Origin: a virus
Direction: 5' to 3' (one strand)
Virus record (IMG/VR): IMGVR_UViG_3300007735_000612
Coordinates: 1-31,955 of that record
DNA: 31,955 nt
The notes under the pieces: generated by a model
The model's input: only the letters and a program-made list of their open reading frames with translations
Told to the model about the DNA's origin: nothing
Database searches by the model: none
Position numbers and translations under genes: made by a program
In this document: positions 23,024-28,950 of the stretch, in pieces
How positions within the stretch are numbered: the stretch's first letter is position 1
Layout of the letters: the number at the start of each line of letters is the position of its first letter

Positions 23024-23193
23024 TTTTCTTCCTTGTAAATTTGGTTCAATTGCTCTTTGTGCCATTCGATACGTTCATCTTGGATTTCTATCCAGCGGCA
23101 AAGCTGCTTCACATAGATTTCCAAATAGAGGGTAGGGTTACCGCTGCTTTTGCAATATTCAATGATTTCTTTGGCGTTGAATGATGTGGTCAT
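23020..23193 (-). CDS. Small charged protein
   Basis: This 57-residue protein begins MTTSFNAKEIIEYCKSSGNP and is predicted helical (YLEIYVKQLCRWIEIQDERI, then EWHKEQLNQIYKEEK). It overlaps both neighbours by ATGA, so it is probably translated as part of the operon. No family recognised; it may assist ERF, its downstream neighbour. Confidence 0.62.
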   Translation of the reverse strand: MTTSFNAKEIIEYCKSSGNPTLYLEIYVKQLCRWIEIQDERIEWHKEQLNQIYKEEK

Positions 23194-23396
23194 TGTTTAC
23201 GCTCCCACAAGATTTCCTGCTGGAGCTTCTTTAGTTCGTCAGAGTTGTACTGAGCCTCATGGCACAAGCCACGGATGTGGGCTTGCAGAACTCCAACTTG
23301 GTAGGCCAGCCTGTCTGCTGGGTCTTTTGCACCGTAGCGTTGTGCCGCTTCTTCTGCGTCCGCAATAATGCGGTCAGCTTCGTTATTCGCAGTCAT
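23190..23396 (-). CDS. Small helical protein of betaproteobacterial phages
   Basis: This 68-residue protein begins MTANNEADRIIADAEEAAQR and has an ADRLAYQVGVLQAHIRGLC segment that recurs in small early ORFs of Burkholderiales phages. It is all helical and probably oligomeric. ATG 23396 has AAAGG about 8 bases upstream; the frame to 23477 has an earlier ATG inside the previous gene. Function unknown. Confidence 0.64.
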   Translation of the reverse strand: MTANNEADRIIADAEEAAQRYGAKDPADRLAYQVGVLQAHIRGLCHEAQYNSDELKKLQQEILWERKQ

Positions 23397-23604
23397 CTTC
23401 AAGCCTTTCGGAAATTTTGTTAGTGATGTGTTCACGGGTTGAGTCGCTAAGGTAGTCAATCCACTCAAGTCCTGCATGGCAGACAGAAAAGACCACCAAG
23501 GTGTTCATCTCTGTATCCCATTCGTATTCGACAGATAGCTCAGTTGGTTGCCCGTTGCCCAAACTATCCCAAGGGATGTAGCGGATTGTGGTGTGTACAG
23601 TCAT
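23383..23604 (-). CDS. Small early protein, unknown
   Basis: This 73-residue acidic protein has a beta-rich first half (HTTIRYIPWDSLGNGQPTEL, SVEYEWDTEM) and a helical end (DSTREHITNKISERLEDD). AAGGAG lies 9 bases before the ATG, which overlaps the preceding stop (ATGA); its own end overlaps the next gene by 14 bases. No family recognised. Confidence 0.62.
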   Translation of the reverse strand: MTVHTTIRYIPWDSLGNGQPTELSVEYEWDTEMNTLVVFSVCHAGLEWIDYLSDSTREHITNKISERLEDDCE

Positions 23605-23801
23605 TTGTCTGCTCCTTCGTACTCATCCAACTCGTTGTTCAGGATGTCTTCCTGGTCTTCAGGGTATAGGTCACCGAATGGAATGAAATGGTTCTCTTGG
23701 CAGCAGTGATATTTGCTTCCTTGCGGCTCATAGCAATAGCAGCAAAACGTAGTGCTTTCCAACTCTTTCCTGACTAGCTCTCTGAATGAAACGTGTGTCA
23801 T
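23601..23801 (-). CDS. Zinc-finger-like protein, first gene of the leftward operon
   Basis: This 66-residue protein carries a compact cysteine cluster (FCCYCYEPQGSKYHCCQENHF) with four clustered Cys/His pairs that could bind one or two zinc ions, flanked by charged helices. An AAAGG site sits 7 bases before ATG 23801. It is the promoter-proximal gene of the leftward operon, so it is made early; a host- or DNA-binding role is possible but unproven. Confidence 0.62.
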   Translation of the reverse strand: MTHVSFRELVRKELESTTFCCYCYEPQGSKYHCCQENHFIPFGDLYPEDQEDILNNELDEYEGADK

Positions 23802-23827
23802 AAAAAACCTTTCTGGTCAATAAATCC

Positions 23828-23849
23828 GCTTGCGGAGTGCTTGCGGTGA
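23828..23849. repeat. Tandem 11-bp repeat in the early leader
   Basis: GCTTGCGGAGT at 23828-23838 is followed directly by GCTTGCGGTGA at 23839-23849. The pair lies in the 5' leader of the leftward operon, about 27-48 bases before the first start codon, and could be an operator or RNA-protein site. Confidence 0.6.
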
Positions 23850-23915
23850 CGACATCTTATCGCAGCTTTCCAGCCTTTTTTGAACTATTTACTAGGGGTT
23901 TTCCCTAGTTTTTTT
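23850..23915 (-). promoter_or_regulatory. Shared regulatory module A (leftward operon promoter region)
   Basis: Read leftward, it contains ACTAGGG-AAAAC-CCCTAGT (a perfect 7-bp inverted repeat, 23891-23909), then seven bases, then TCAAAAAAGGCTG (23871-23883), then a TAAGAT that could be a -10 element. The same order recurs at 28639-28677. The first start codon is about 70 bases downstream. On the plus strand the palindrome is followed by seven T and would also look like a terminator, but no plus-strand gene ends here. Confidence 0.55.
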
Positions 23916-23948
23916 ATCCCAAAACCATGTTAGGCTCAGAGGATGACT

Positions 23949-24095
23949 ATGGATGAACTTGAACTACAGAGTGCAGAAATCTTGCTATGCCAAGCTATCG
24001 AATTGGCGGCTGAGTACAACATTGAAGATGACCTGGACGCTGCCACAATTGCCCTGTTGACCAGAGCACTTGAGCTTGCGAAAGAATCGGTGTAG
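23949..24095 (+). CDS. Small acidic protein, first gene of the rightward replication operon
   Basis: This 48-residue protein, MDELELQSAEILLCQAIELA at the start, is acidic and predicted to form two helices (LDAATIALLTRALELAKESV). GAGG stands 6 bases before ATG 23949; an in-frame ATG at 23943 directly abuts the same site and is less likely. No family recognised. Confidence 0.55.
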   Translation: MDELELQSAEILLCQAIELAAEYNIEDDLDAATIALLTRALELAKESV

Positions 24096-24199
24096 AATTT
24101 TGCGAAACCCGGCTAGATGCGAAGTCATGAGCGTATCGAAAAGCGAGCCTCCCCGCCTGCCGAAGTTTCCTTGTTAGTGGAGGCCAGTTGGAGATGCTT
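24096..24199 (+). promoter_or_regulatory. Structured 5' leader of the DUF1376 gene
   Basis: This 104-base untranslated segment between two genes can fold two ways. In one, GGCT (24111-24114) pairs with AGCC (24146-24149) and encloses a hairpin ATGCG/CGTAT (24117-24121 with 24132-24136). In the other, GCCTCC (24147-24152) pairs with GGAGGC (24179-24184) just before the ribosome site. The two use the same bases, so the folds exclude each other. Confidence 0.45.
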
Positions 24200-24916
24200 A
24201 TGCACTATTTCCAGTTCCACATTGGGGACTACAAAAGCCACACCCATCACTTAACAGTGATTGAAGACATTGCCTACAGGCGGCTTTTAGACCATTACTA
24301 CCTACACGAAGCGCCCATCAAACAGCGGGACATTGCCCGTCAGATTGGGATGCGCGACCATGAGCAGGAAGTCCTGAGCGTACTCAATGAGTTTTTTGTA
24401 AGCACAGAAAATGGCTTCATCAATGACCGCGCCGATAGAGCAATAGCCGAATATCACGGTAAAAAAGAACAAGCGTCGAAGGCTGGTAAAGCGTCCGCTG
24501 AACGCAGGAGCAACGCCCGTTCAACGGACGTTCAACCAACCATAAACCAAGAACCATTAACCACTAACCATAAACCAAAGAATACAAAGACAGTCGCCCC
24601 GCCATTCGGCGTGACGGATAGTGTTTGGCAAGATTGGTTGAAATTGAGGAAAGAAAAGAAAGCAGCAGTCACGCAGACCGCATTGGATGGAATAGAACGC
24701 GAAGCCAAGAAAGCAGGGGTCAGTCTGCAAACAGCATTGGAAACCTGTTGTGCAAGAGGCTGGACAGGATTTAAGGCCACATGGATGGAGGAAAAAATGA
24801 CTCCAGCACAGAAGGCGCAAAACAATATGCACCAGTTGACTCGCGGCCTATCAGCACCAAAGCCATTTTGGGCTAAACCAGTGGAGGTGGACAATGACCG
24901 ACTTTTGCAGTCCTGA
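24200..24916 (+). CDS. DUF1376 replication-initiation-like protein
   Basis: This 238-residue protein begins MHYFQFHIGDYKSHTHHLTV, followed by DIAYRRLLDHYYLHEAPI and RQIGMRDHEQEVLSVLNEFF, the DUF1376 pattern: a winged-helix-like module common in phage and prophage replication regions. A charged hinge rich in Asn/Lys and Pro (residues about 105-135) leads to a second helical part. GGAG lies 6 bases before ATG 24200; ATG 24194 and TTG 24188 are too close to that site. It probably binds the origin and helps load the host helicase; this function is inferred. Confidence 0.76.
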   Translation: MHYFQFHIGDYKSHTHHLTVIEDIAYRRLLDHYYLHEAPIKQRDIARQIGMRDHEQEVLSVLNEFFVSTENGFINDRADRAIAEYHGKKEQASKAGKASAERRSNARSTDVQPTINQEPLTTNHKPKNTKTVAPPFGVTDSVWQDWLKLRKEKKAAVTQTALDGIEREAKKAGVSLQTALETCCARGWTGFKATWMEEKMTPAQKAQNNMHQLTRGLSAPKPFWAKPVEVDNDRLLQS

Positions 24917-25244
24917 TTCAGGCTTTGATTACGTTTTTGCCCGACTGAACGCAATCTATGGCGCGACATTTCTCCGACATTGGGACGGAATAGACCCTGA
25001 GATGATTCGGCAGGAATGGATAAATCAGCTTGGCATCTATCTGACCTACCGACCACGCATGGACTATGCCATCAATTGTTGCGACCCTAATTTCCCGCCC
25101 AGTGCGTTGAAGTTTAAGGAATTGTGCGGCAATGGCCCATCAATCCCTCACCCGACAGCCATTGAAAACAAGCCAGCAACCAAGCCGATGCCGCCAGAGA
25201 TACGGGAGCAATTGGCTGCACTCAGAAAGAAAATGACAACATGA
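24894..25244 (+). CDS. Conserved partner of the DUF1376 protein
   Basis: This 116-residue protein contains FARLNAIYGATFLRHWDGID, GIYLTYRPRMDYAINC and a basic Pro-rich end (KPMPPEIREQLAALRKKM). The same arrangement directly after a DUF1376 gene is common in Burkholderiales phages. It overlaps that gene by 23 bases with a strong GGAGG site inside it. It may be a helicase loader or adaptor; that is a guess from linkage. Confidence 0.65.
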   Translation: MTDFCSPDSGFDYVFARLNAIYGATFLRHWDGIDPEMIRQEWINQLGIYLTYRPRMDYAINCCDPNFPPSALKFKELCGNGPSIPHPTAIENKPATKPMPPEIREQLAALRKKMTT

Positions 25245-26038
25245 GCGACCCATTCAAAATCACAGAACCAACCGTTATTTCATTTTCCGGTGGGCGAACA
25301 AGCGCTTATATGCTGTGGCGCGTACTGCAAAGCAATGGCGGGTTGCCACCAGAAGCTGTTGTCTGTTTTGCCAATACTGGCAAAGAGGATGAAGTGACAC
25401 TACGGTTTGTCCAGGATTGCAGCGACCAATGGAATGTGCCAATCACTTGGCTGGAGTTTAGGAAAGATGGATACGCTGTGGTGGATTACAAAACTGCCAG
25501 CAGGAATGGGGAGCCTTTTGAGGAACTGATAGAAAAAAAGAGCTATCTGCCAAATACGTTTGCCAGGTTTTGCACTTCAGAGCTAAAAATTGTCCCAATG
25601 AAAAAATACCTCAAGTCTTTGGGACATGAGGACATTGTGACTTTTGTAGGTATACGCGCAGATGAACCTAGGCGCGTTGCCAAGATGAAAACCAATGAGG
25701 ACATCAAGGAAACTCCATTGGCAACAGCAAACGTGACCGTTATAGAAGTTTTATCTTTTTGGGATAAGCAGCCATTTAACCTACAAACCATCACAGTCAA
25801 CGGGAATTCACTGTTAAGCAATTGTGATTTATGTTTTCTCAAGAAAGCAGACCATTTGCTAGGTCTTATCCAAGACAAGCCAGAACGCGCTGTCTGGTGG
25901 GCAAATATGGAAAATAAACTAGGCGCAAGATTTAATCAGGCGCACCCAAGTTATGTAGATATGTTGACCTACAACGAAAAACAACGCGATATGTTCGACC
26001 CTAACGAAGAAAGCATTTCTTGCTTTTGTGGGGATTGA
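25241..26038 (+). CDS. PAPS-reductase-like PP-loop protein
   Basis: This 265-residue protein carries the PP-loop ATP-pyrophosphatase motif SGGRTS (residues 16-21) in a phage-typical FSGGRTSAYMLW context, then CFANTGKEDEVTL, RFCTSELKIVPMKKYL and a FVGIRADEPRRVAKM segment. Two cysteine clusters in the C-terminal part (NCDLC and SCFCG) could ligate an iron-sulfur cluster or zinc. Family members reduce phosphoadenylyl sulfate or transfer sulfur to nucleic acids. In phages the substrate is mostly unknown; here it is followed by two nuclease-fold genes. ATGA overlap with the upstream gene. Confidence 0.77.
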   Translation: MSDPFKITEPTVISFSGGRTSAYMLWRVLQSNGGLPPEAVVCFANTGKEDEVTLRFVQDCSDQWNVPITWLEFRKDGYAVVDYKTASRNGEPFEELIEKKSYLPNTFARFCTSELKIVPMKKYLKSLGHEDIVTFVGIRADEPRRVAKMKTNEDIKETPLATANVTVIEVLSFWDKQPFNLQTITVNGNSLLSNCDLCFLKKADHLLGLIQDKPERAVWWANMENKLGARFNQAHPSYVDMLTYNEKQRDMFDPNEESISCFCGD

Positions 26039-26040
26039 CC

Positions 26041-26205
26041 ATGTTTGACGCTGAAGAAATCCGAAACAGAGTGTTTGCCGACATGGTACGACTGTGCAAA
26101 CTTGCCGCCTGGAAAGAATGGGCATGGACTGAAGTAAAGCGAATGGATGAAGATGATTTATTCAGGGGAATCAAAGCCCATGTTTTAGGGGAAATGAAAA
26201 AATGA
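26041..26205 (+). CDS. Small conserved phage protein
   Basis: This 54-residue protein, MFDAEEIRNRVFADMVRLCK at the start, continues WAWTEVKRMDEDDLFRGIKA. It is fully helical and resembles short proteins near replication genes in betaproteobacterial phages. It starts 2 bases after the PP-loop gene's stop with GGGGAT upstream, and ends in ATGA overlap with the nuclease gene. Function unknown. Confidence 0.62.
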   Translation: MFDAEEIRNRVFADMVRLCKLAAWKEWAWTEVKRMDEDDLFRGIKAHVLGEMKK

Positions 26206-26468
26206 GACGCGCAGCAAGGGTTGATTCTAATCAGGCCGATATTTGTGCCGCACTGCGAACCGCAGGGGCGACCGTATGGATAATTGGTTTACCTGTTGAC
26301 CTACTTGTCGGATACAAAAACCACACATTCTTGGTCGAAGTGAAAACCACCAGTAAGAAGCGTTTAACGACCCTGCAAGCCGATTTTTTTCAACATTGGA
26401 CAGGCGGCACACTGTGTAGGGTTGACAGCCCCCAAGCGGCCCTAGACATGATTCGGACAGCAGAATGA
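26202..26468 (+). CDS. VRR-NUC-type nuclease
   Basis: This 88-residue protein shows the minimal VRR-NUC fold of the PD-(D/E)XK superfamily: GLPVDLLVG with Asp33, then TFLVEVK with Glu46 and Lys48, and a downstream LTTLQADFFQHW helix with the conserved Gln. An extra Val separates the Pro and Asp of the usual PD motif. Such stand-alone domains act as structure-specific or Holliday-junction-type nucleases. ATGA overlaps on both sides tie it to its neighbours. Confidence 0.8.
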   Translation: MRRAARVDSNQADICAALRTAGATVWIIGLPVDLLVGYKNHTFLVEVKTTSKKRLTTLQADFFQHWTGGTLCRVDSPQAALDMIRTAE

Positions 26469-26833
26469 GAACAATGCGGAGCGCAAGTGCGGCCCATGTT
26501 GATTTTGGCGAGTTTGCGGGAATGGTCGAATCAAACCCAAAACTGCTGCCATGCGACATAGATATGATTATCGAGCGCAAGGGTAAGTTTTTTGTTGGCG
26601 AATGGAAGCGCCAGGGCGAGAACCTAAGCCAAGGGCAAGAGATACTATTGAAAACACTTGCTAAACAATCACAATTTACAGTTTGCGTGATAATTGGAAA
26701 CACTGATAATGAGACTATTGTTAACTCAGTATTATGTATAAGTAAATCAGGCGAGTATAAGAAAATAGGCGCATCATTTGATGATTTAAAAGTGTTTATA
26801 AACCAATGGTACGAATGGGCAGACAATGGTTAG
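26465..26833 (+). CDS. Second PD-(D/E)XK nuclease-fold protein
   Basis: This 122-residue protein shows LPCDIDMIIERKG (Asp31, Asp33), KFFVGEWKR (Glu46, Lys48) and a following Gln helix (ENLSQGQEILLKTL), the order expected for the PD-(D/E)XK fold. It then has a core beta strand (FTVCVIIGN). A second Met at residue 4 (26474) is an alternative start. It overlaps both the VRR-NUC gene and the next gene. It is not obviously a copy of its neighbour; the two may be separate enzymes. Confidence 0.64.
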   Translation: MRTMRSASAAHVDFGEFAGMVESNPKLLPCDIDMIIERKGKFFVGEWKRQGENLSQGQEILLKTLAKQSQFTVCVIIGNTDNETIVNSVLCISKSGEYKKIGASFDDLKVFINQWYEWADNG

Positions 26834-27044
26834 ACCAACAGAACCCAGCGCGACTAATTTTCTCCGCAAACTTAAAACAGAAGAGAAAATGATTTTGCTA
26901 GCGGCTGGCAATGGATGTACGACAAGGGGTTTCAATAATTGCCTGGATGCCATGCAGGTACTGTGGAACCTGGGCTATCGCCCAGACGCTGATTTGACCG
27001 AATGGCTGGCAATGGTACAGGCAGACGAAAAAAACGGCGCATAG
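26826..27044 (+). CDS. Small protein ending the replication operon
   Basis: This 72-residue protein begins MVRPTEPSATNFLRKLKTEE and has a helical region with two Cys (NGCTTRGFNNCLDAMQVLWN) and a YRPDADLTEWLAMV tail. It overlaps the previous gene by 8 bases. No family recognised; it could assist the preceding nucleases. Confidence 0.6.
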   Translation: MVRPTEPSATNFLRKLKTEEKMILLAAGNGCTTRGFNNCLDAMQVLWNLGYRPDADLTEWLAMVQADEKNGA

Positions 27045-27070
27045 GACGTTCTGATGCGTTTGGTGGGCAT

Positions 27071-27092
27071 TAAAAAAGGCCCCGAAGGGCCT
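27071..27092 (-). terminator. Rho-independent terminator of the leftward Gp88 operon
   Basis: On the minus strand it reads AGGCCC-TTCG-GGGCCT followed by six T: a perfect 6-bp stem with a stable UUCG loop. It lies about 60 bases after the stop of the last gene of the 28572-27153 operon. On the plus strand no T-run follows, so it acts mainly leftward, but the hairpin also lies just behind the rightward operon. Confidence 0.87.
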
Positions 27093-27152
27093 GATTGATG
27101 TTGATGGGTTACTTTTTGAGTAGTCGCAGCAATGTTGCGAGAATGGCATATA

Positions 27153-27356
27153 TCATTCTTCGCCCTCTTCGCCAGATAGTGCGATATAGATACCAGCGAT
27201 TAACTCTAATCCTTGCTCACGGGTTAATATAGCCCTCGCATGGCCGCCGTGTACGTTTATATTTAACCATAGGGCATTGTCGAATCTATCAGTAGAAACG
27301 GTACATTCATTCGCGCATTCTATGCGGGTTTCATAGTCGAATGATTCGGTTTTCAT
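27153..27356 (-). CDS. Small protein, last gene of the short leftward operon
   Basis: This 67-residue protein starts MKTESFDYETRIECANECTV and ends in an acidic GEEGEE; the middle has HGGHARAILTREQGLELIAG. An in-frame Met farther upstream is possible, but the start here shares its context (MKT after a GAAACC leader) with the neighbour at 27639. No family recognised. Confidence 0.58.
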   Translation of the reverse strand: MKTESFDYETRIECANECTVSTDRFDNALWLNINVHGGHARAILTREQGLELIAGIYIALSGEEGEE

Positions 27357-27441
27357 GGTTTCATATTCCAAAAGTAGATTATAAACGGTGCGCCAATAGT
27401 TGCTGAGATAATCAGGCACTGAGAAAATTGTAATAGGGTTT

Positions 27442-27639
27442 TCATAATTGATTTACCAGTGTGTGTGCGTATTCGGTAGCAGATACGCATTTATTGAAAA
27501 TACGCTGCGATATCACAGCATCGGCTTCGGTATCTATAAACATTACCCTGTACGTACCTATAGGTGTGCCTGATACTTTTACGTACAGCTCAGGGTAATT
27601 GGCGCATGGGCGAGCCCATATCATGGTATCGGTTTTCAT
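27442..27639 (-). CDS. Small beta-rich protein
   Basis: This 65-residue protein starts MKTDTMIWARPCANYPELYV. It continues with a beta-rich GTYRVMFIDTEADAV segment and a short helix. AAGGGGA lies about 5 bases before the ATG. It shares its first codons and leader with the next gene downstream, hinting at a duplicated leader. No family recognised. Confidence 0.6.
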   Translation of the reverse strand: MKTDTMIWARPCANYPELYVKVSGTPIGTYRVMFIDTEADAVISQRIFNKCVSATEYAHTLVNQL

Positions 27640-27648
27640 GGTTTCCCC

Positions 27649-28299
27649 TTAAATAGACATTAAACGGATTACTTTAGCCATTTTTACGCCATGAGCTGGA
27701 TAGCAGATTAATTCAATATCTTTATTCCAGCATGCGCGACATCCGGAACACTTGCCTTCATGTTCATAGGCGCGACATAACGAAGCCCCAGGCGCATCCG
27801 TATAGGTGGCAGCATCTGGCCCGATAACGCTACCATGAAGCCCTGGCGTATAGCTACCGTCTACAGAATCGGCAGAGAAACGTACGGAGACATTGTCCAG
27901 CTCGCGCATAGCATCGAATACCATGCGGAATTTTGGGAATTTATGCATGCGCGTGGGCAACCAGTGTTTGCACCAAGGCGTACGCTGCATAACGTCTAGG
28001 ATTTTCTCTGCCAGGGCTAGGTTATAAACGTCACCCGAATCGAACCAGCGAAAATAGCGGTCTCTCTCTAACTCTGTCACCATTTCATCGGCCCATTCCT
28101 GGCGCTGCCAATCCTCACGATTCGCTAGTCTAGGCGCGCGGACATTAGGGTAATTGTAGTTGCCTGTGGTTGCATAGCATCCCCTGCATGCAGGAACCAG
28201 TACACCAGGGCTTTCTATGCTGCCAGGGCAAGTATCTATAGCCTGCAACGACCACGACCGGATGCCGTCTAGTTTTGATGTAACGCTAATTTTTAACAT
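27649..28299 (-). CDS. Gp88-like cysteine protein
   Basis: This 216-residue protein has a cysteine set (Cys24, Cys38, Cys41 in the ACRGCYA context, then CRAYEHEGKCSGCRACW near the C-terminus) and conserved aromatic blocks (WLPTRMHKFPKF, RFSADSVDGSYTPG). The layout matches the phage gene-product-88 family, possibly metal- or iron-sulfur-binding, of unknown activity. AGGAGATACC precedes the ATG. It is the main gene of the short leftward operon. Confidence 0.72.
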   Translation of the reverse strand: MLKISVTSKLDGIRSWSLQAIDTCPGSIESPGVLVPACRGCYATTGNYNYPNVRAPRLANREDWQRQEWADEMVTELERDRYFRWFDSGDVYNLALAEKILDVMQRTPWCKHWLPTRMHKFPKFRMVFDAMRELDNVSVRFSADSVDGSYTPGLHGSVIGPDAATYTDAPGASLCRAYEHEGKCSGCRACWNKDIELICYPAHGVKMAKVIRLMSI

Positions 28300-28309
28300 G
28301 GTATCTCCT

Positions 28310-28325
28310 AAAAACCCCGAAGGGC
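28310..28325 (-). promoter_or_regulatory. Small hairpin with T-run before the Gp88-like gene
   Basis: On the minus strand CCC-TTCG-GGG is followed by five T, and the ribosome site AGGAG follows at once. The stem is only three base pairs, so it is weak as a terminator but could be a leader hairpin or attenuator. Confidence 0.42.
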
Positions 28326-28383
28326 ATAACGGCTGCGGTAGTGCAAGCCCCTAAACCCTGGCACGCAGGGCTTAGAGAATACG

Positions 28384-28572
28384 CTAACTAATCCATTCGG
28401 CGTGTGATACCAGCCCGTATGCCATGCCAAATGCCAGAATGTCATTCTGCGAACGTGTGGTGCGTGCGCTGCGATACAGTGCGGAGACGGCGCGAGCTGC
28501 GGTATCAACCATGCCCGCATTGATGTAGCGCACTGCATTGATTAATTCGCGGGTTTCTGATTGTGTAGCCAT
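28384..28572 (-). CDS. Small helical protein, first gene of the short leftward operon
   Basis: This 62-residue protein begins MATQSETRELINAVRYINAG and is all-helical (AARAVSALYRSARTTRSQND...AFGMAYGLVS). AAAGG lies 7 bases before the ATG. It is the promoter-proximal gene behind regulatory module B. No family recognised. Confidence 0.63.
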   Translation of the reverse strand: MATQSETRELINAVRYINAGMVDTAARAVSALYRSARTTRSQNDILAFGMAYGLVSHAEWIS

Positions 28573-28588
28573 GATTTTCCTTTAGTCT

Positions 28589-28604
28589 AAAAACCCTTTC
28601 GGGC
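28589..28604 (-). promoter_or_regulatory. Small hairpin with T-run before the first leftward gene
   Basis: On the minus strand CCC-GAAA-GGG is followed by TTTTT and soon by AAAGG and the ATG at 28572. It has the same form as the hairpin at 28310-28325, suggesting a repeated leader element. Confidence 0.42.
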
Positions 28605-28638
28605 GGTACATGCATCGGTGTGCATGCATAGAATTCTA

Positions 28639-28677
28639 CAGGCTTTTTTGATGTCAGATACTAGGGCAAACCCTAAT
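28639..28677 (-). promoter_or_regulatory. Shared regulatory module B
   Basis: Read leftward, an ATTAGGG/CCCTAGT imperfect inverted repeat (28660-28677) is followed after eight bases by TCAAAAAAGCCTG (28639-28651); a CTGACA -35-like hexamer lies between. The block ends 67 bases before the first start codon of the short leftward operon. It matches module A in order and in most bases of the conserved blocks. Confidence 0.55.
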
Positions 28678-28680
28678 AAA

Positions 28681-28694
28681 ACCCTAATGGGTTT
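28681..28694. repeat. Inverted repeat beside module B
   Basis: ACCC-TAAT-GGGT sits at the core, and the flanking AA and TT extend the arms to AAACCC/GGGTTT (28679-28694). It also repeats the CCCTAAT element of module B, so it could be a second operator half-site for the same protein. Confidence 0.5.
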
Positions 28695-28720
28695 ATATAC
28701 AGTTAATTAATAACCTAATA

Positions 28721-28771
28721 ATAGTTGGCTATCAATAGTGGCAGAGTGATAGTTGAAGGCTATCGATAGGG
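28721..28771. repeat. Two related ATAGTTG-CTATCRATAG units
   Basis: ATAGTTGGCTATCAATAG at 28721-28738 and ATAGTTGAAGGCTATCGATAG at 28749-28769 are near-copies; each contains a 10-bp palindrome CTATCRATAG. The palindromes start 31 bp apart, about three helical turns. Likely binding sites for a regulator or initiator. Confidence 0.6.
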
Positions 28772-28816
28772 AAACTCAATCGAATCCTGGCGTCTGATAG
28801 TGTTTGTCAATGTAGT

Positions 28817-28862
28817 GCCAGATGGAGCCAGTGCATGGAGCCAGATAGGGCCAGTTAGGTAT
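28817..28862. repeat. GCCAG array, spacing 10-13-10
   Basis: GCCAG begins at 28817, 28827, 28840 and 28850. The two pairs form a 23-bp direct repeat (GCCAGATGGAGCCAG and GCCAGATAGGGCCAG at its core). Confidence 0.6.
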
Positions 28863-28892
28863 GGCGATAAAGGTGCACCCCTAATTCATCCA

Positions 28893-28939
28893 TTGTGATT
28901 TAGTCCCATCCCATCTTAAATCCAGGCTTGTGATTTAGT
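28893..28939. repeat. Direct repeat TTGTGATTTAGT
   Basis: The 12-mer occurs at 28893-28904 and 28928-28939, starts 35 bp apart, with no gene in between. Confidence 0.6.
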
Positions 28940-28950
28940 GTGACCATGCA

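Noticed and set aside
23891-23915. Plus-strand terminator at ACTAGGGGTTTTCCCTAGT followed by T7
   Set aside because: It has terminator shape, but no plus-strand gene ends upstream, and a similar palindrome recurs at 28660 in an equivalent place. It is treated mainly as an operator, with a terminator role left open.
24096-24199. tRNA gene
   Set aside because: The segment folds with small helices but lacks a T-arm sequence (GTTCRA) and acceptor pairing; it is better explained as a leader RNA.
26227-26826. 199-codon minus-strand frame
   Set aside because: It lies opposite the VRR-NUC and second nuclease genes, which have clear motifs and ATGA coupling. No domain is seen in the antisense frame.
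28308-28538. 76-codon minus-strand frame
   Set aside because: It is a shadow of the coding frame 28384-28572, which has a proper AAAGG site and helical protein.
28817-28862. CRISPR array
   Set aside because: Repeats of five bases with 10- and 13-bp spacing are far too short for CRISPR, and no cas gene is present.
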